Shown one piece after another: positions 1 to 10,486 of a DNA stretch of 64,000 nucleotides (position 1 is its first letter; the number at the start of each line of letters is the position of its first letter). Source of the stretch: Cyprinodon diabolis (Eukaryota; Chordata; Actinopteri; Cyprinodontiformes; Cyprinodontidae); contig CM060081.1 of assembly GCA_030533445.1 (NCBI GenBank), positions 3,235,815 through 3,299,814 of the forward strand, written 5' to 3'. A program made the position numbers and the translations under genes. The notes below the pieces were generated by a model. That model was given only the letters and a program-made list of their open reading frames with translations. It was not told the DNA's origin and ran no database searches.

Positions 1-310
1 GACGACAACGACCTGGACTACAGAGAGGAGGTGGAGCAGCTGGTGGTGCAGAGATAACAGCCTGATCCTGAACATTTAGAAGACCAAGGAGATCATGGTG
101 GACTTCAGGAAGAACCGTCCTAACCATACTCCACTGCTCATCAACAGCTCAGCTGTAGAGGTGGTCAGCAGCACCACATTCATCACAGACACCCTCACCT
201 GGACTGGAAACACCACCTCACTGGTCAAAATGACCCAGAAGCGCTTGTACTTCCTGCAGGGGATGAGGAGACATGTAATTTTGTATACACTCCTGTATAC
301 AAAATGACAA
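1..310 (+). mobile_element. Non-LTR retrotransposon fragment, RT C-terminal part (Rex1/jockey-like)
   Basis: The + strand reads as the region just after the reverse transcriptase core of a fish jockey/Rex1-like LINE: a DLDYREEVEQL stretch, then MVDFRKNRPNHTPL, then LTWTGNTTSLVKMTQKRLYF. There is an in-frame stop before the MVDF motif and the frame ends near 307, so this is a dead fragment. A second copy of the same family lies at 21,315-21,735. The clade name is inferred from memory of fish LINE proteins. Confidence 0.6.
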
Positions 311-319
311 AATAAATCT

Positions 320-777
320 GTCTAATTAAAAAGGACCATGAATATTTACACCGCTGGTCTAGTGATGGGAAGAATTATCTTTCCCAGTCCAATCCGTACC
401 TCTACCAAAGGAGTCCAATTATTTGGAATGCTTTTTAGAAATATCAGAAGGTCAGGAAGCTTCAACGACCATCTAAAGAAATACTACTTATTTTAACCAT
501 GATTGAGGGTAAATATCCTAATTAAACATGGAATTAAACATTGAACTCCTTCAGAGAGGAAATTTCTTTTTGTGATTTTATTTTTAAGGATTACCTAAAA
601 AATCTTGTATTAGCTAAACCAAAACCAGTTCATCCCACTAACTGTAAACAACAGATACTGGGAAACTGGTCTCACTGTGGGATTCCTATTTTGGAGGATT
701 GCTTTGGTGAAGGAACTTGGATGAGTTTTGAGCAGCTGAAAGGCAAAATAAAACATGGTTGTTTACCTTCAGACTGA
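320..777 (+). mobile_element. L1-like LINE ORF2 C-terminal scrap
   Basis: The open frame at 541-777 ends with GNWSHCGIPILEDC and GTWMSFEQLKGKI. This resembles the W-x-x-x-G-I-x-x-L-x-D ... SFEQL motif near the end of fish L1-type ORF2. The sequence before it (about 400-470) has an IIWNAF-like motif typical of the same region. Stops and frame changes are frequent, so it is a decayed copy. Recognition is by pattern only. Confidence 0.4.
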
Positions 778-778
778 A

Positions 779-1385
779 TGAATCCGACTGACTGAGTGAA
801 TCAGACTGAGTGACTGAATCAGACTAAGTGAATCAGACTGACTGAGTGAATCAGACTGACTGAGTGAATCAGACTGACTGAATCAGACTGAGTGAGTGAA
901 TCAGGCTGACTGAGTGACTGAATTAGACAGATTGAATCTGACTGACTCAATCGGACTGAGTGAATCAGACTAACTGAATCAGACTAAGTAAATGAATCAG
1001 ACTGACTGAGTGAATCTGACTGAGTGAATCAGACTGGCTGACTAAATCAGACAGAGTGAGTGAATCAGACTGATTTAGTGAATAAAACTGACTGAGTGAA
1101 TGATATTGAGTGACTGAATCAGATTGAGGGAATCTGACCGATTGAGTGAATCAGACTGAATGAGTGAATCAGACTGACTGAGTGAATCTGACTGAGTGAA
1201 TCAGACTGACTGACTAAATCAGACAGAGTGAGTGAATCAGACTGATTTAGTGAATAAAACTGACTGAGTGAATGATATTGAGTGACTGAATCAGATTGAG
1301 GGAATCTGACCGATTGAGTGAATCAGACTGAATGAGTGAATCAGACTGACTGAGTGAGTCAGACTGAATGGATCAGACCGACTAG
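779..1385. repeat. GACT-rich minisatellite (TGAATCAGACTGAC-type units)
   Basis: Irregular tandem repeats of short units such as TGAATCAGACTGACTGAG fill this stretch. A longer segment of about 174 bp, including GACTGATTTAGTGAATAAAA, occurs at about 1,067 and again at about 1,241, so a higher-order duplication is superimposed. No coding potential is seen. Confidence 0.85.
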
Positions 1386-1515
1386 AGGCTGTCAGAACTT
1401 CCTTTCTGCTCATATAGGACCAGCAGTGGGAAGGCAGATTTTCTGATCTTTCTGTCTGACTGCAGCCTCTGCTGGAATCACAGAAAACTAAGGCTTCTCA
1501 CATCATGTCTCTCAG

Positions 1516-1649
1516 GTCCCATCTGTCTGAAGTCCCACTTCCACACAGAGAAGAGCAGCCGCTGTGCGTTTGCAACCGGAGATGCTGCCAGGACCTCCAA
1601 CGGGACCGCTGTTCACCGACAGGCCAGGCTCTGACAACCGCTGACAGGA
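1516..1649 (+). CDS. Candidate exon A of an unidentified upstream gene
   Basis: A CTCTCAG acceptor precedes 1516 and a GTGAGC donor follows 1649. One frame is open throughout (SHLSEVPLPHREEQ ... ALTTADR, 44 codons) and ends in phase 1, which fits the start phase of the exon at 2015. A second frame (PICLKSHFHTEKSS ... HRQARL, then TGA) would instead make this the last exon of a different gene, with AATAAA at 1699. I cannot decide between these, and the protein is not recognised. Confidence 0.3.
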
Positions 1650-1698
1650 GTGAGCCATCTTTGTCCTAATGCTGCCTCTGATCTTTGAAGCTGAGTGA

Positions 1699-1704
1699 AA
1701 TAAA
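1699..1704 (+). promoter_or_regulatory. Possible polyadenylation signal AATAAA
   Basis: AATAAA lies about 70 bp after the TGA in the alternative frame of the 1516 exon, and another occurs near 1773. It is meaningful only if that exon is terminal. Isolated AATAAA hexamers are common in AT-rich DNA. Confidence 0.25.
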
Positions 1705-2014
1705 GATTTCCAATTATGTCATTTATCTGCTTCCTTGTAAATTGAAGCATCAACACTTTGCATCCAGTAATTCAATAAAATGTCTCCGTATTTTGAGGGT
1801 GAAGGAAGCAGTAATGTTTGGTGGACGGTGATGTTCAGAGGAGTCATGGTGGAAGTGGAGCAGTCGTCATGGATTAGCATGACTGCGTAATGCTCCGTCA
1901 GATCTCAGATGGTGGATCCAGTGATCTGAGCCACCACGGGTCTCTGGACGCTCTCTGCTCTTCAGACGCTTCCTGCTGATTTTCCACTAACGTCCTGTAT
2001 GTGTTGCCATGCAG

Positions 2015-2141
2015 TGGAGGAGCAGCTGTTCCGGTCGGTGGAGGGCCAGGCAGCCTCAGACGAGGAAGAGGACAAGAGCAGCGGAGAGCAGCAGAGGCCC
2101 CTGGAGAGGGGCCCGACTCAGCTGTCAGGCTGTGCTGAAAG
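2015..2141 (+). CDS. Exon B of unidentified upstream gene (acidic, low complexity)
   Basis: The exon lies between a CCATGCAG acceptor and an AAAG/GTAAAC donor. It begins with two bases of a split codon, reads EEQLFRSVEGQAASDEEEDK, continues as SSGEQQRPLERGP, and ends in phase 2. The peptide is acidic, probably disordered or helical. The next exon (6257) begins with exactly one base to complete the split codon, giving Arg. I do not recognise the family. The + frame and splice sites argue for a real exon rather than LINE sequence. Confidence 0.55.
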
Positions 2142-2232
2142 GTAAACCACATCTAAAACATCACGGTTCAAGGTCTAAGGACCCAACACAGCCTTACCTT
2201 TTGTCCAGGGACCCCACATGGCCTTAGCCTGC

Positions 2233-2330
2233 CCATCCATCCATCCATCCATCCATCCATCCATCCATCCATCCATCCATCCATCCATCCATCCATCCAT
2301 CCTCTTCCTCTTCCTCTTCCTCTTCCTCTT
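2233..2330. repeat. (ATCC)n microsatellite followed by (TCTTCC)n
   Basis: About 17 copies of CATC run to 2302, followed by a TCTTCC run to 2330. Read on the - strand this is (GATG)n placed directly after the end of an RTE element. The Rex3 clade of RTE LINEs is known to end in GATG-type tandem repeats, so this is best read as the retroelement's 3' tail. Confidence 0.85.
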
Positions 2331-2872
2331 ATCCGGGGTCGGGTCGTGGGGGTAGCAGCTTCAGTAGGGAGGCCCAGACATCCCTCTCCCCAGCCACTTG
2401 GGCCAACCCTTCCTGGGGATTCCAAGGCGCTCCCAGTGTCTGGGTCTCCCCCTGGGCCTCCTCCCAGTGAGACGTCCAAGAGGCATCCTAATCAGATGCG
2501 CGAGCCACCTCAACTGGCTCCTCTCGATGTGGAGGAGCAGCGGCTCTACTCTGAGTCCTCCCCGGATGACTGAGCTCCTCATCCTATCTCTAAGGGAGAG
2601 CCCAGACACACTATGGAGAAAACTAATTTCAGCCGCTTGGATTCGGATCTCGTTCTTTCGGTCATGACCCAAAGCTCATGACCATAGATGACGGTAGGAA
2701 CGTAGATCGACCGGTAAATCAAGAGATTTGCTTTTTGGCTCAGCTCTCTCTTCACCACAACAGACTAGTACAACGCATGCTTCACAGCAAACGCCGCACC
2801 GATCTGCCTACGGATCTCCCGCTCAATCTTCCCCTCATTCGTGAACAAGACCCCAAGATACAGCTCGACTAG
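2331..2872 (-). mobile_element. Rex3/RTE-type LINE, pol C-terminus and 3' end
   Basis: On the - strand the sequence reads as the C-terminal part of an RTE-clade pol: LGVLFTNEGKIEREIRRQIG, then AAFAVKHALY, then IQAAEISFLHSVSGLSLRDR, then [20 protein letters not shown] and [14 protein letters not shown]. It ends in the GATG tail. Frames are interrupted. Its 5' (pol N-terminal) side runs without a frame change into the 21-bp minisatellite. Confidence 0.85.
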
Positions 2873-5800
2873 GAGCAGCAGTTCCTCCACTAGGGGCAGA
2901 ACTTCCTCCACTAGGGGCAGAACTTCCTCCACTAGGGGCAGAACTTCCTCCACTAGGGGCAGAACTTCCTCCACTAGGGGCAGAACTTTCTGCACTAGGG
3001 CCAGCACGTCCTCCACTAGGGGCAGCACATCCTCCACTAGGGGCGTCATGTCCTCCACTAGGGGCTGCACGTCCTCCACTAGGGGCGTCATGTCCTCCAC
3101 TAGGGGCTGCACGTCCTCCACTAGGGGCGTCATGTCCTCCACTAGGGGCTGCACGTCCTCCACTAGGGGCGTCATGTCCTCCACTAGGGGCTGCACGTCC
3201 TCCACTAGGGGCGTCATGTCCTCCACTAGGGGCAGCACGTCCTCCACTAGGGGCAGCACGTCCTCCCTTAGGGGCTGCACGTCCTCCACTAGGGGCGTCA
3301 TGTCCTCCACTAGGGGCTGCACGTCCTCCACTAGGGGTGTCATGTCCTCCACTAGGGGCAGCACGTCCTCCCTTAGGGGCTGCACGTCCTCCACTAGGGG
3401 CGTCATGTCCTCCACTAGGGGCAGCACGTCTTCCACTAGGGGCAGCACGTCCTCCACTAGGGGCAGCACGTCCTCCATTAGGGGCGTCATGTCCTCCATT
3501 AGGGGCAGCACGTCCTCCACTAGGGGCAGAACTTTCTGCACTAGGGCCAGCACGTCCCCCTCTAGGGGCAGCACGTCCTCCACTAGAGGCGGCACGTCCT
3601 CCACTAGGGGCGGCACGTCCCCCACTAGGGCCAGCACGTCCTCCACTAGGGGCAGCACGTCCTCCACTAGAGGCGGCACGTCCTCCACTAGGGGCAGCAC
3701 GTCCTCCACTAGGGGCTGCACGTCCTCCACTAGGGGCGTCATGTCCTCCACTAGGGGCGTCATGTCCTCCACTAGGGGCGTCATGTCCTCCACTAGGGGC
3801 AGCACGTCCTCCACTAGAGGCGGCACGTCCTCCACTAGGGCCAGCACGTCCTCCACTAGGGGCGTCATGTCCTCCACTAGGGGCAGCACGTCCTCCACTA
3901 GGGGCGTCATGTCCTCCACTAGGGGCAGCACGTCCTCCACTAGGGGCAGCACGTCCTCCACTAGGGGCGTCATGTCCTCCACTAGGGGCTGCACGTCCTC
4001 CACTAGGGGCAGCACGTCCTCCACTAGGGGCAGCACGTCCTCCCTTAGGGGCTGCACGTCCTTCACTAGGGGCGTCATGTACTCCACTAGGGGCTGCACG
4101 TCCTCCACTAGGGGCAGCACGTCCTCCACTAGGGGCAGCACGTCCTCCACTAGGGGCAGCACGTCCTCCCTTAGGGGCTGCACGTCCTCCACTAGGGGCG
4201 TCATGTCCTCCACTAGGGGCAGCACGTCTTCCACTAGGGGCAGCACGTCTTCCACTAGGGGCGTCATGTCCTCCACTAGGGGCAGCACGTCCTCCACTAG
4301 GGGCAGAACTTTCTGCACTAGGGCCAGCACGTCCCCCTCTAGGGGCAGCACGTCCTCCACTAGAGGCGGCACGTCCTCCACTAGGGGCGGCACGTCCCCC
4401 ACTAGGGCCAGCACGTCCTCCACTAGGGGCAGCACGTCCTCCACTAGAGGCGGCACGTCCTCCACTAGGGGCAGCACGTCCTCCACTAGGGGCTGCACGT
4501 CCTCCACTAGGGGCGTCATGTCCTCCACTAGGGGCGTCATGTCCTCCACTAGGGGCTGCACGTCCTCCACTAGGGGCGTCATGTCCTCCACTAGGGGCAG
4601 CACGTCCTCCACTAGGGGCGTCATGTCCTCCACTAGGGGCGTCATGTCCTCCACTAGGGGCAGCACGTCCTCCCTTAGGGGCTGCACGTCCTCCACTAGG
4701 GGCGTCATGTCCTCCACTAGGGGCAGCACGTCCTCCACTAGGGGCAGCACGTCCTCCCTTAGGGGCTGCACGTCCTCCACTAGGGGCGTCATGTCCTCCA
4801 CTAGGGGCTGCACGTCCTCCACTAGGGGTGTCATGTCCTCCACTAGGGGCAGCACGTCCTCCCTTAGGGGCTGCACGTCCTCCACTAGGGGCGTCATGTC
4901 CTCCACTAGGGGCTGCACGTCTTCCACTAGGGGCAGCACGTCCTCCACTAGGGGCAGCACGTCCTCCATTAGGGGCGTCATGTCCTCCATTAGGGGCAGC
5001 ACGTCCTCCACTAGGGGCAGAACTTTCTGCACTAGGGCCAGCACGTCCCCCTCTAGGGGCAGCACGTCCTCCACTAGGGGCGGCACGTCCCCCACTAGGG
5101 CCAGCACGTCCTCCACTAGGGGCAGCACGTCCTCCACTAGAGGCGGCACGTCCTCCACTAGGGGCAGCACGTCCTCCACTAGGGGGTGCACGTCCTCCAC
5201 TAGGGGCGTCATGTCCTCCACTAGGGGCGTCATGTCCTCCACTAGGGGCGTCATGTCCTCCACTAGGGGCAGCACGTCTTCCACTAGGGGCAGCACGTCC
5301 TCCACTAGGGGCAGCACGTCCTCCATTAGGGGCGTCATGTCCTCCATTAGGGGCAGCACGTCCTCCACTAGGGGCAGAACTTTCTGCACTAGGGCCAGCA
5401 CGTCCCCCTCTAGGGGCAGCACGTCCTCCACTAGAGGCGGCACGTCCTCCACTAGGGGCGGCACGTCCCCCACTAGGGCCAGCACGTCCTCCACTAGGGG
5501 CAGCACGTCCTCCACTAGAGGCGGCACGTCCTCCACTAGGGGCTGCACGTCCTCCACTAGGGGCTGCACGTCCTCCACTAGGGGCGTCATGTCCTCCACT
5601 AGGGGCGTCATGTCCTCCACTAGGGGCTGCACGTCCTCCACTAGGGGCGTCATGTCCTCCACTAGGGGCAGCACGTCCTCCACTAGGGGCGTCATGTCCT
5701 CCACTAGGGGCAGCACGTCCTCCACTAGGGGCGTCATGTCCTCCACTAGGGGCGTCATGTCCTCCACTAGGGGCAGCACGTCCTCCCTTAGGGGCTGCAC

Positions 5801-6045
5801 GTCCTCCACTAGGGGCGTCTTGTCCTCCACTAGGGGCAGCACGTCCTCCACTAGGGGCAGCACGTCCTCCACTAGGGGCGTCTTGTCCTCCACTAGGGGC
5901 AGCACGTCCTCCACTAGGGGCAGCACGTCCTCCACTAGGGGCAGCACGTCCTCCACTAGGGGCGTCATGTCCTCCACTAGGGGCAGCACGTCCTCCACTA
6001 GGGGCGTCATGTCCTCCACTAGGGGTGTCACGTCCTCCACTTGTA
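2873..6045. repeat. 21-bp minisatellite, about 151 units, grown out of RTE pol
   Basis: The unit is GGGGCAGCACGTCC followed by TCCACTA. Variants have GGGGCTGCACG, GGGGCGTCATG or GGGGCAGAAC. Since 21 is a multiple of three and no unit carries a stop, three overlapping frames stay open for 909-1,098 codons. On the - strand the heptad PLVEDVL runs in frame into the RTE pol sequence LYLGVLFTNEG, so the unit derives from pol. Marker variants (CAGAACTTTCTGCAC) recur at 2981, 3527, 4304, 5018 and 5375, spaced by 546, 777, 714 and 357 bp, all exact multiples of 21. That indicates higher-order duplication. Confidence 0.95.
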
Positions 6046-6256
6046 GCACTAAACCAGTCAACTTAAAATAAAGTGCTTCGAAAAGCTAATAAAAATGTCT
6101 ACAAAGCAGCATCACTGAAATGATGGTTGGAAGTGGCTGAATGAAGGAAAACAATGTATACTACTGTTAGTATTCACGGGTCGTTTCCCGTAGGGGTGTG
6201 AATACTCTATGCTGGGATTAGAGTCTGACAATATTTGTGTTGATGGTGTAAACCAG
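6046..6256. other. Intron remainder between 21-bp array and exon C
   Basis: Unique-looking AT-rich sequence with no recognised element. It does not continue the RTE pol upstream of the array, so the LINE copy appears truncated inside or at the array edge. A TGTAAACCAG acceptor closes the interval. Confidence 0.4.
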
Positions 6257-6341
6257 GCCCTGTGAGGAGGCTGTGAGGAAGGAGGAGAGTCAGAGCAGCG
6301 CAGCAGTGGATGATAAGACGGACATGGAGAAGAGAAGACAG
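6257..6341 (+). CDS. Exon C of unidentified upstream gene
   Basis: The acceptor AAACCAG precedes 6257 and a strong CAG/GTAAGA donor follows. The reading is PCEEAVRKEESQSSAAVDDK, then TDMEKRRQ, ending in phase 0. The first base completes the Arg codon opened at 2141. It is charged and Glu/Lys-rich like exon B, suggesting a coiled-coil or disordered protein. The family is not recognised. Confidence 0.5.
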
Positions 6342-6433
6342 GTAAGACCAACCAGGAAGGGCCTCTTGTCATGCCAGTCCTCCTTGCAGCTCAACCAGGG
6401 CTCCAGTCTGGACTGTTTCCTGCTTCTCCACAG

Positions 6434-6455
6434 GTTCTGCCTTTGGTTAGCAAAG
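6434..6455 (+). CDS. Candidate 22-nt microexon of upstream gene
   Basis: A good acceptor (CTTCTCCACAG) is followed by VLPLVSK plus one base and then a weak GTCTTC donor. It starts in phase 0 and ends in phase 1. That is exactly what is needed to join exon C (phase 0 end) to exon D, which begins with two bases of a codon. Without it C and D are out of phase. The evidence is phase logic only. Confidence 0.25.
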
Positions 6456-6475
6456 GTCTTCTCTGTCTCCCGTCC

Positions 6476-6600
6476 ATCATCTGAGCCCCGCCCCCATCAT
6501 CTGAGCCCCGCCTCCACCCCCATCACTGCCCCGCCACCACCATCAACTCAGCCCTGCCACCACCATCATATCAGCCCCGCTTCCACCATCATCTCAGCCA
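6476..6600. repeat. Short CCGCC/CATCATC tandem repeat
   Basis: About five imperfect repeats of CATCATCTGAGCCCCGCC with ACCACC insertions. No further function is apparent. Confidence 0.7.
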
Positions 6601-6604
6601 GAAA

Positions 6605-7545
6605 CAATCATCTTCAGTTTATAGCATTTTTATGATAAATAATACAAACTTTCCTCCAGTCTGAACATCATGTTTGATTAATCAGTACAAAACAATTAGA
6701 CTATGATGATATAATCTGCTCACAGAATTAAAGTATCTTTAAAATAACCCGAGTAACAAGCACGGTAAAAGATAAAGTGGCCTTTAAACAAAGTTTTGTA
6801 AAAACGCTTCAAGTCATTCTTCCCATTCTTCATGTGTCTGGGGCCCCCATGGCTCCTGAGACGTTCACACAGAGGCCACACGCCAACATTATTGTGTTAG
6901 AAACCCGGGATCGTAGAAAGTTACAGTTTATTAAGAGAATAATTACAGCAGCAGAGTTTAATATAAAGGGTTTATTCAATAAAATAATAGTAACTTATTA
7001 TTGATGAGGTGTTTCAGGATGGAGGTCATCAGGATGAGGCTCCTCTGGAAGAAATGAGACATTTACATAATGAAACGTGCTGAAGCGCTGATACACAATC
7101 GATTCTCCCATTTTGTAAATTCACAGTTATTTAGCCTTTCAACTAACATGAATGATAATAAGCACTAACAATACTAAGTATGTCATGATTAATATCCATA
7201 AATATGAATAAATGAAACCATATATAATAAAAATTGGGGATTTACTGATTTACTGTATTTTCTCAACTTGTTACTGAATTATGCATATTTGTTTAATAGA
7301 AGCTTGTTTTCATTTATTGAAGTTAATTTCTGTGGATTTAGAGTACTCCTACTTTATTATACTTTATCATACAAAATACAATGCCTTAAAATTACTCCTA
7401 AAAGTTCAATGTTTTCAAAAAGTGAGCCTTATGTAACGTTTTTTATAGTTGCCACCTATAAAAACAACATCCTAGATCTCAATTAGTTCAACATTTTCAA
7501 CCATACTTTTATTTTTTTCATGCAAAAATGATTTAGTTCAAAACC
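6605..7545. other. AT-rich intronic sequence, nothing recognised
   Basis: This stretch has only short frames and no splice-flanked open segment or transposon motif that I can name. It separates the candidate microexon from exon D. Confidence 0.4.
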
Positions 7546-7548
7546 AGG

Positions 7549-7830
7549 TCAGGCTCCGTAGCCTCCTGATGGGACCAGGAGGGGGTGTGGTGTGGCGTCA
7601 GTGGATTGGCTGAACATGATGAGCTCAGCGGATTCATCTTTGTCGTTATTCAATGCAGAGTATGGATGTGGATCTTCCTCCTCCTCCTCGTCATCTTCAG
7701 GAACTGCGAACTGTAGGGTGTCAGGATTGGAACCAAAGATTCTTTCCTCGGTGAGAGGTGTAGATCTTAGGGTTGGATGGTTCAGGATCTTCTGCAGACA
7801 TCGGATCGTGGTCCAGACCAACAACCCCAC
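7549..7830 (-). other. Unidentified acidic - strand ORF
   Basis: A 93-codon frame contains ILNHPTLRSTPLTEERIFGS, then FAVPEDDEEEEEDPHPYSAL and DKDESAELIMFSQSTD. Composition looks coding-like, but there is no recognised family, no splice context, and it lies antisense inside an intron of the upstream gene. It may be part of an uncharacterised repeat. An acidic tract encoded by GAA/GAG runs can also arise by chance from a TCC repeat. Confidence 0.2.
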
Positions 7831-7861
7831 CTCACTGAGGACAGCTGTCTTCTTGTTTCAG

Positions 7862-7931
7862 GACGTCGGCCCAAGGCCTTCTGGGAAGATGAAGCTCAGA
7901 TCTTTGGAGGTTGGAAGGAGCCCACGCCGAG
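7862..7931 (+). CDS. Exon D of unidentified upstream gene
   Basis: The acceptor is excellent (CTTCTTGTTTCAG) and the donor is AG/GTTAGT. The reading is RRPKAFWEDEAQIF, then GGWKEPTPR, ending in phase 2. Aromatic and charged composition and clean splice sites support a true exon. The next matching exon is at 11273, so this intron carries the 3.2 kb L2 insertion. Confidence 0.55.
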
Positions 7932-8062
7932 GTTAGTGATGAACAGTTCAGACCAGTGTAATCCTTTAAGCTGGGAACCAGTAGCATAGACGGGTGAAGG
8001 CTTAGCACTGGTGGGTCCAGTTCAGGGTCTGAATAAAGCTCAGCTGGTCTGAGTGTAGCTGC

Positions 8063-8248
8063 ATGTCGTCTTTCAACCGCTGGTTGTCTGGGTGGTGTCC
8101 TGAAAACAACGTGGGCTACATTAATAATTGGCAATCCTTTTGGGGAAAGCCTGGTCTGATTCGGAGAGACGGCATCCATCCCACTTTGGATGGTGCAGCT
8201 CTTCTTTCTAGGAATCTGGCCACATTTATTAGTCCTCCAAAACCCTGA
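8063..8248 (+). pseudogene. LINE ORF1 C-terminus (SGNH esterase domain)
   Basis: The reading [18 protein letters not shown], then [18 protein letters not shown], ends in a normal stop. The D-G-I-H block is the Asp/His part of an SGNH/GDSL hydrolase triad, a domain known in ORF1 of CR1/L2-type LINEs. The N-terminal catalytic Ser block is absent because of 5' truncation. A longer copy lies at 21,926-22,518 on the - strand. Confidence 0.7.
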
Positions 8249-8333
8249 CCCCCCAGGGTGCAGACCAGGAAGCAGAGTTGTAGTTTAACACACAGCTTCT
8301 CTACTGTTACCCACTCTTTACTCCATCCAGACA

Positions 8334-9140
8334 GTGTCTTGCCCACGACCAAAATCTAAAAAAATTGAAAAGATTTCCAAAGGAGTAAATCATGATAATC
8401 TAATTAAAATTAAAATAACTCCTACTGGGGAAAAAGTTAAAACAATTAAATGCGGTCTGTTTAACATAAGATCTCTTTCCTCTGAAAGTCTGCTAGTTAA
8501 TGACTTGATTTGTGATAATCACATTGACTTGTGTTGCCTTACAGAAACCTGGCTGCAGGAAGAGAATTATGTGAGCATAAACGAGGCAACTCCTTCAAGC
8601 TATTTAAATTTTCACATACCCAGAAGTTCTGGGCGAGGAGGAGGAGTAGCAACAATCTTCCAGTCTGACTTACTGATTACTCCCAAAACAGTTAATACCT
8701 ACAACTCTTTTGAACATTTAACCCTTAATTTCCCTGATCCAAATTGCAAAGCAAGAAAACCTCTTCTTTTTGCAACTTTGTATCGTCCGCCAGGTCCTTA
8801 CTCTGAATTTTTAGATGAGTTTTCAGAGTTCCTTTCTGATTTGGTATTAAATACTGACAGGGTCATCATAGCGGGAGATTTTAACATCCATGCTGACATT
8901 GAAGGCGATAGCTTAAGAGCAGCCTTTAATGCTATCTTAGACACTATTGGCTTTGTTCAAAATGTGAATAGTCCCACACATTCTCATCTTCATACTTTGG
9001 ATCTTGTGCTGACATACGGCATAGAATGTGAAGAAATAACAGTATTTCCTCACAACCCTGTCCTCTCTGACCACTTTCTAATAACCTTCAGGATTACTTT
9101 AACAGAGTTCTCCTCCCCCAAAAAGAAGGTTCAATTTTAG
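8334..9140 (+). pseudogene. LINE ORF2 N-terminal APE endonuclease domain
   Basis: About 268 codons are open. Apurinic-endonuclease-type motifs appear in order: [46 protein letters not shown] and LSDHFLI. The Glu, Asp/Asn and Asp-His catalytic positions look intact. The frame breaks after KKKVQF at 9140, so ORF2 is not continuous. Confidence 0.8.
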
Positions 9141-9973
9141 TAGATCTTTATCAGATAGTGCAGTTATAAATTTTAAAGAATCTGCTTCACTTTCTCTCTC
9201 CTCTGTGTCGCTGAGCAGTGCTGCAGAGTGCAAAAGCATAGCTTATTCCCCTTCACAGGTTGATGATTTTGTTGATGGGGTTGCTAGTTCTCTGCGTACT
9301 GCCTTAGACAACGCAACTGCTTTGAAAATGAAAACAGTTAGAAATAGAAAGCTTGCTCCTTGGTTTAATGCAGAGCTGCGTACTTTGAAGCAAAATGCTA
9401 GGAAACTGGAGAGAAAATATCGCCTAAAGGAATCCTACCTAGACTGGAAAATGGTTTACTGCTGTATAAGAGGACCCTTTGTAAAGCAAGAGCAGCATAT
9501 TTCTCCTCATTAATAGAGGAGAATAAGAATAATCCTAGATTTCTTTTTAATACAGTTGCCAAACTCACCCAGAGCCATAGCTCTGTTGAACCGTCCATTC
9601 CACCTGCTCTTAGCAGTAATGATTTTATGGGATTCTTTATAAATAAGATTGATCTTATTAAAAATAAGATCATAAGCACTCCTCTATCCATGATTGGTTT
9701 GTCTCTGGAAGGTGGGGCAGCATCTGAGGTAGTCATGGAATCTGAACCGGGTTTAGGCTGCTTTGATCCAGATGAACTTTCAGAGTTAGCAAAACTATTG
9801 TCTTCATCTAAGCCTTCTACTTGGACGTTAGATCAAGTACCAACTGGATCTAACATACAAGGGCTACTGAGGTACCAAATCTTGGTGTTATTTTTGATCA
9901 GGACCTGTCATTTAAATCCCACATCAAAGAGGTTTCTAGAATTTCCTTCTTTCATCTGAGGAACATTGCAAAA

Positions 9974-10486
9974 ATGAGAAATCTCCTGTCCAGGGGTGAT
10001 GCTGAGAAACTAGTCCATGCATTTGTTACTTCAAGGCTGGACTATTGTAATTCTTTACTATCAGGAAGTCCACAAACTGTAGTTAAAAGCCTTCAGCTGA
10101 TCCAAAATGCTGCAGCCAGAGTTCTGATGAAAATTAAAAAGAGAGATCATATCTCTCCTATCCTGGCTTCTCTTCATTGGCTTCCTGTTAAATCCAGAAT
10201 AGAATTTAAAATCCTCCTTCTCACATATAAAGCCTTAAATGGCCAAGCTCCATCTGATATCAGAGATCTGATTGTTCCTTATGTTCCTAACAGAGCACTT
10301 CGCTCTCAATCTGCAGGTTTACTAGTGGTTCCTAGAATTTCTAAAAGTAGAATGGGAGGCAGATCTTTTAGTTATCAGGCTCCTCTCCTGTGGAACCAAC
10401 TACCAGTTTTAGTCCGTGAGGCAGACACCCTGTCTACTTTTAAGACTAGGCTTAAAACTTTCCTTTTTGATAAAGCTTCTAGTTAG
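9974..10486 (+). pseudogene. LINE ORF2 C-terminus
   Basis: The sequence after the RT core reads [74 protein letters not shown] and LWNQLPVLVREADTLSTFKT, ending LFDKASS and stop. It is close to the copy at 18,970-19,460. The [10 protein letters not shown] and LWNQLP blocks are the same two segments that, in another LINE copy, seeded the 58-bp and 38-bp arrays. Confidence 0.8.

Noticed and set aside
2765..6071. Three overlapping open frames of 909-1,098 codons
   Set aside because: They are translations of the 21-bp minisatellite. A period divisible by three with no stop in the unit opens several frames at once. There is no initiation context, splice support or codon bias.
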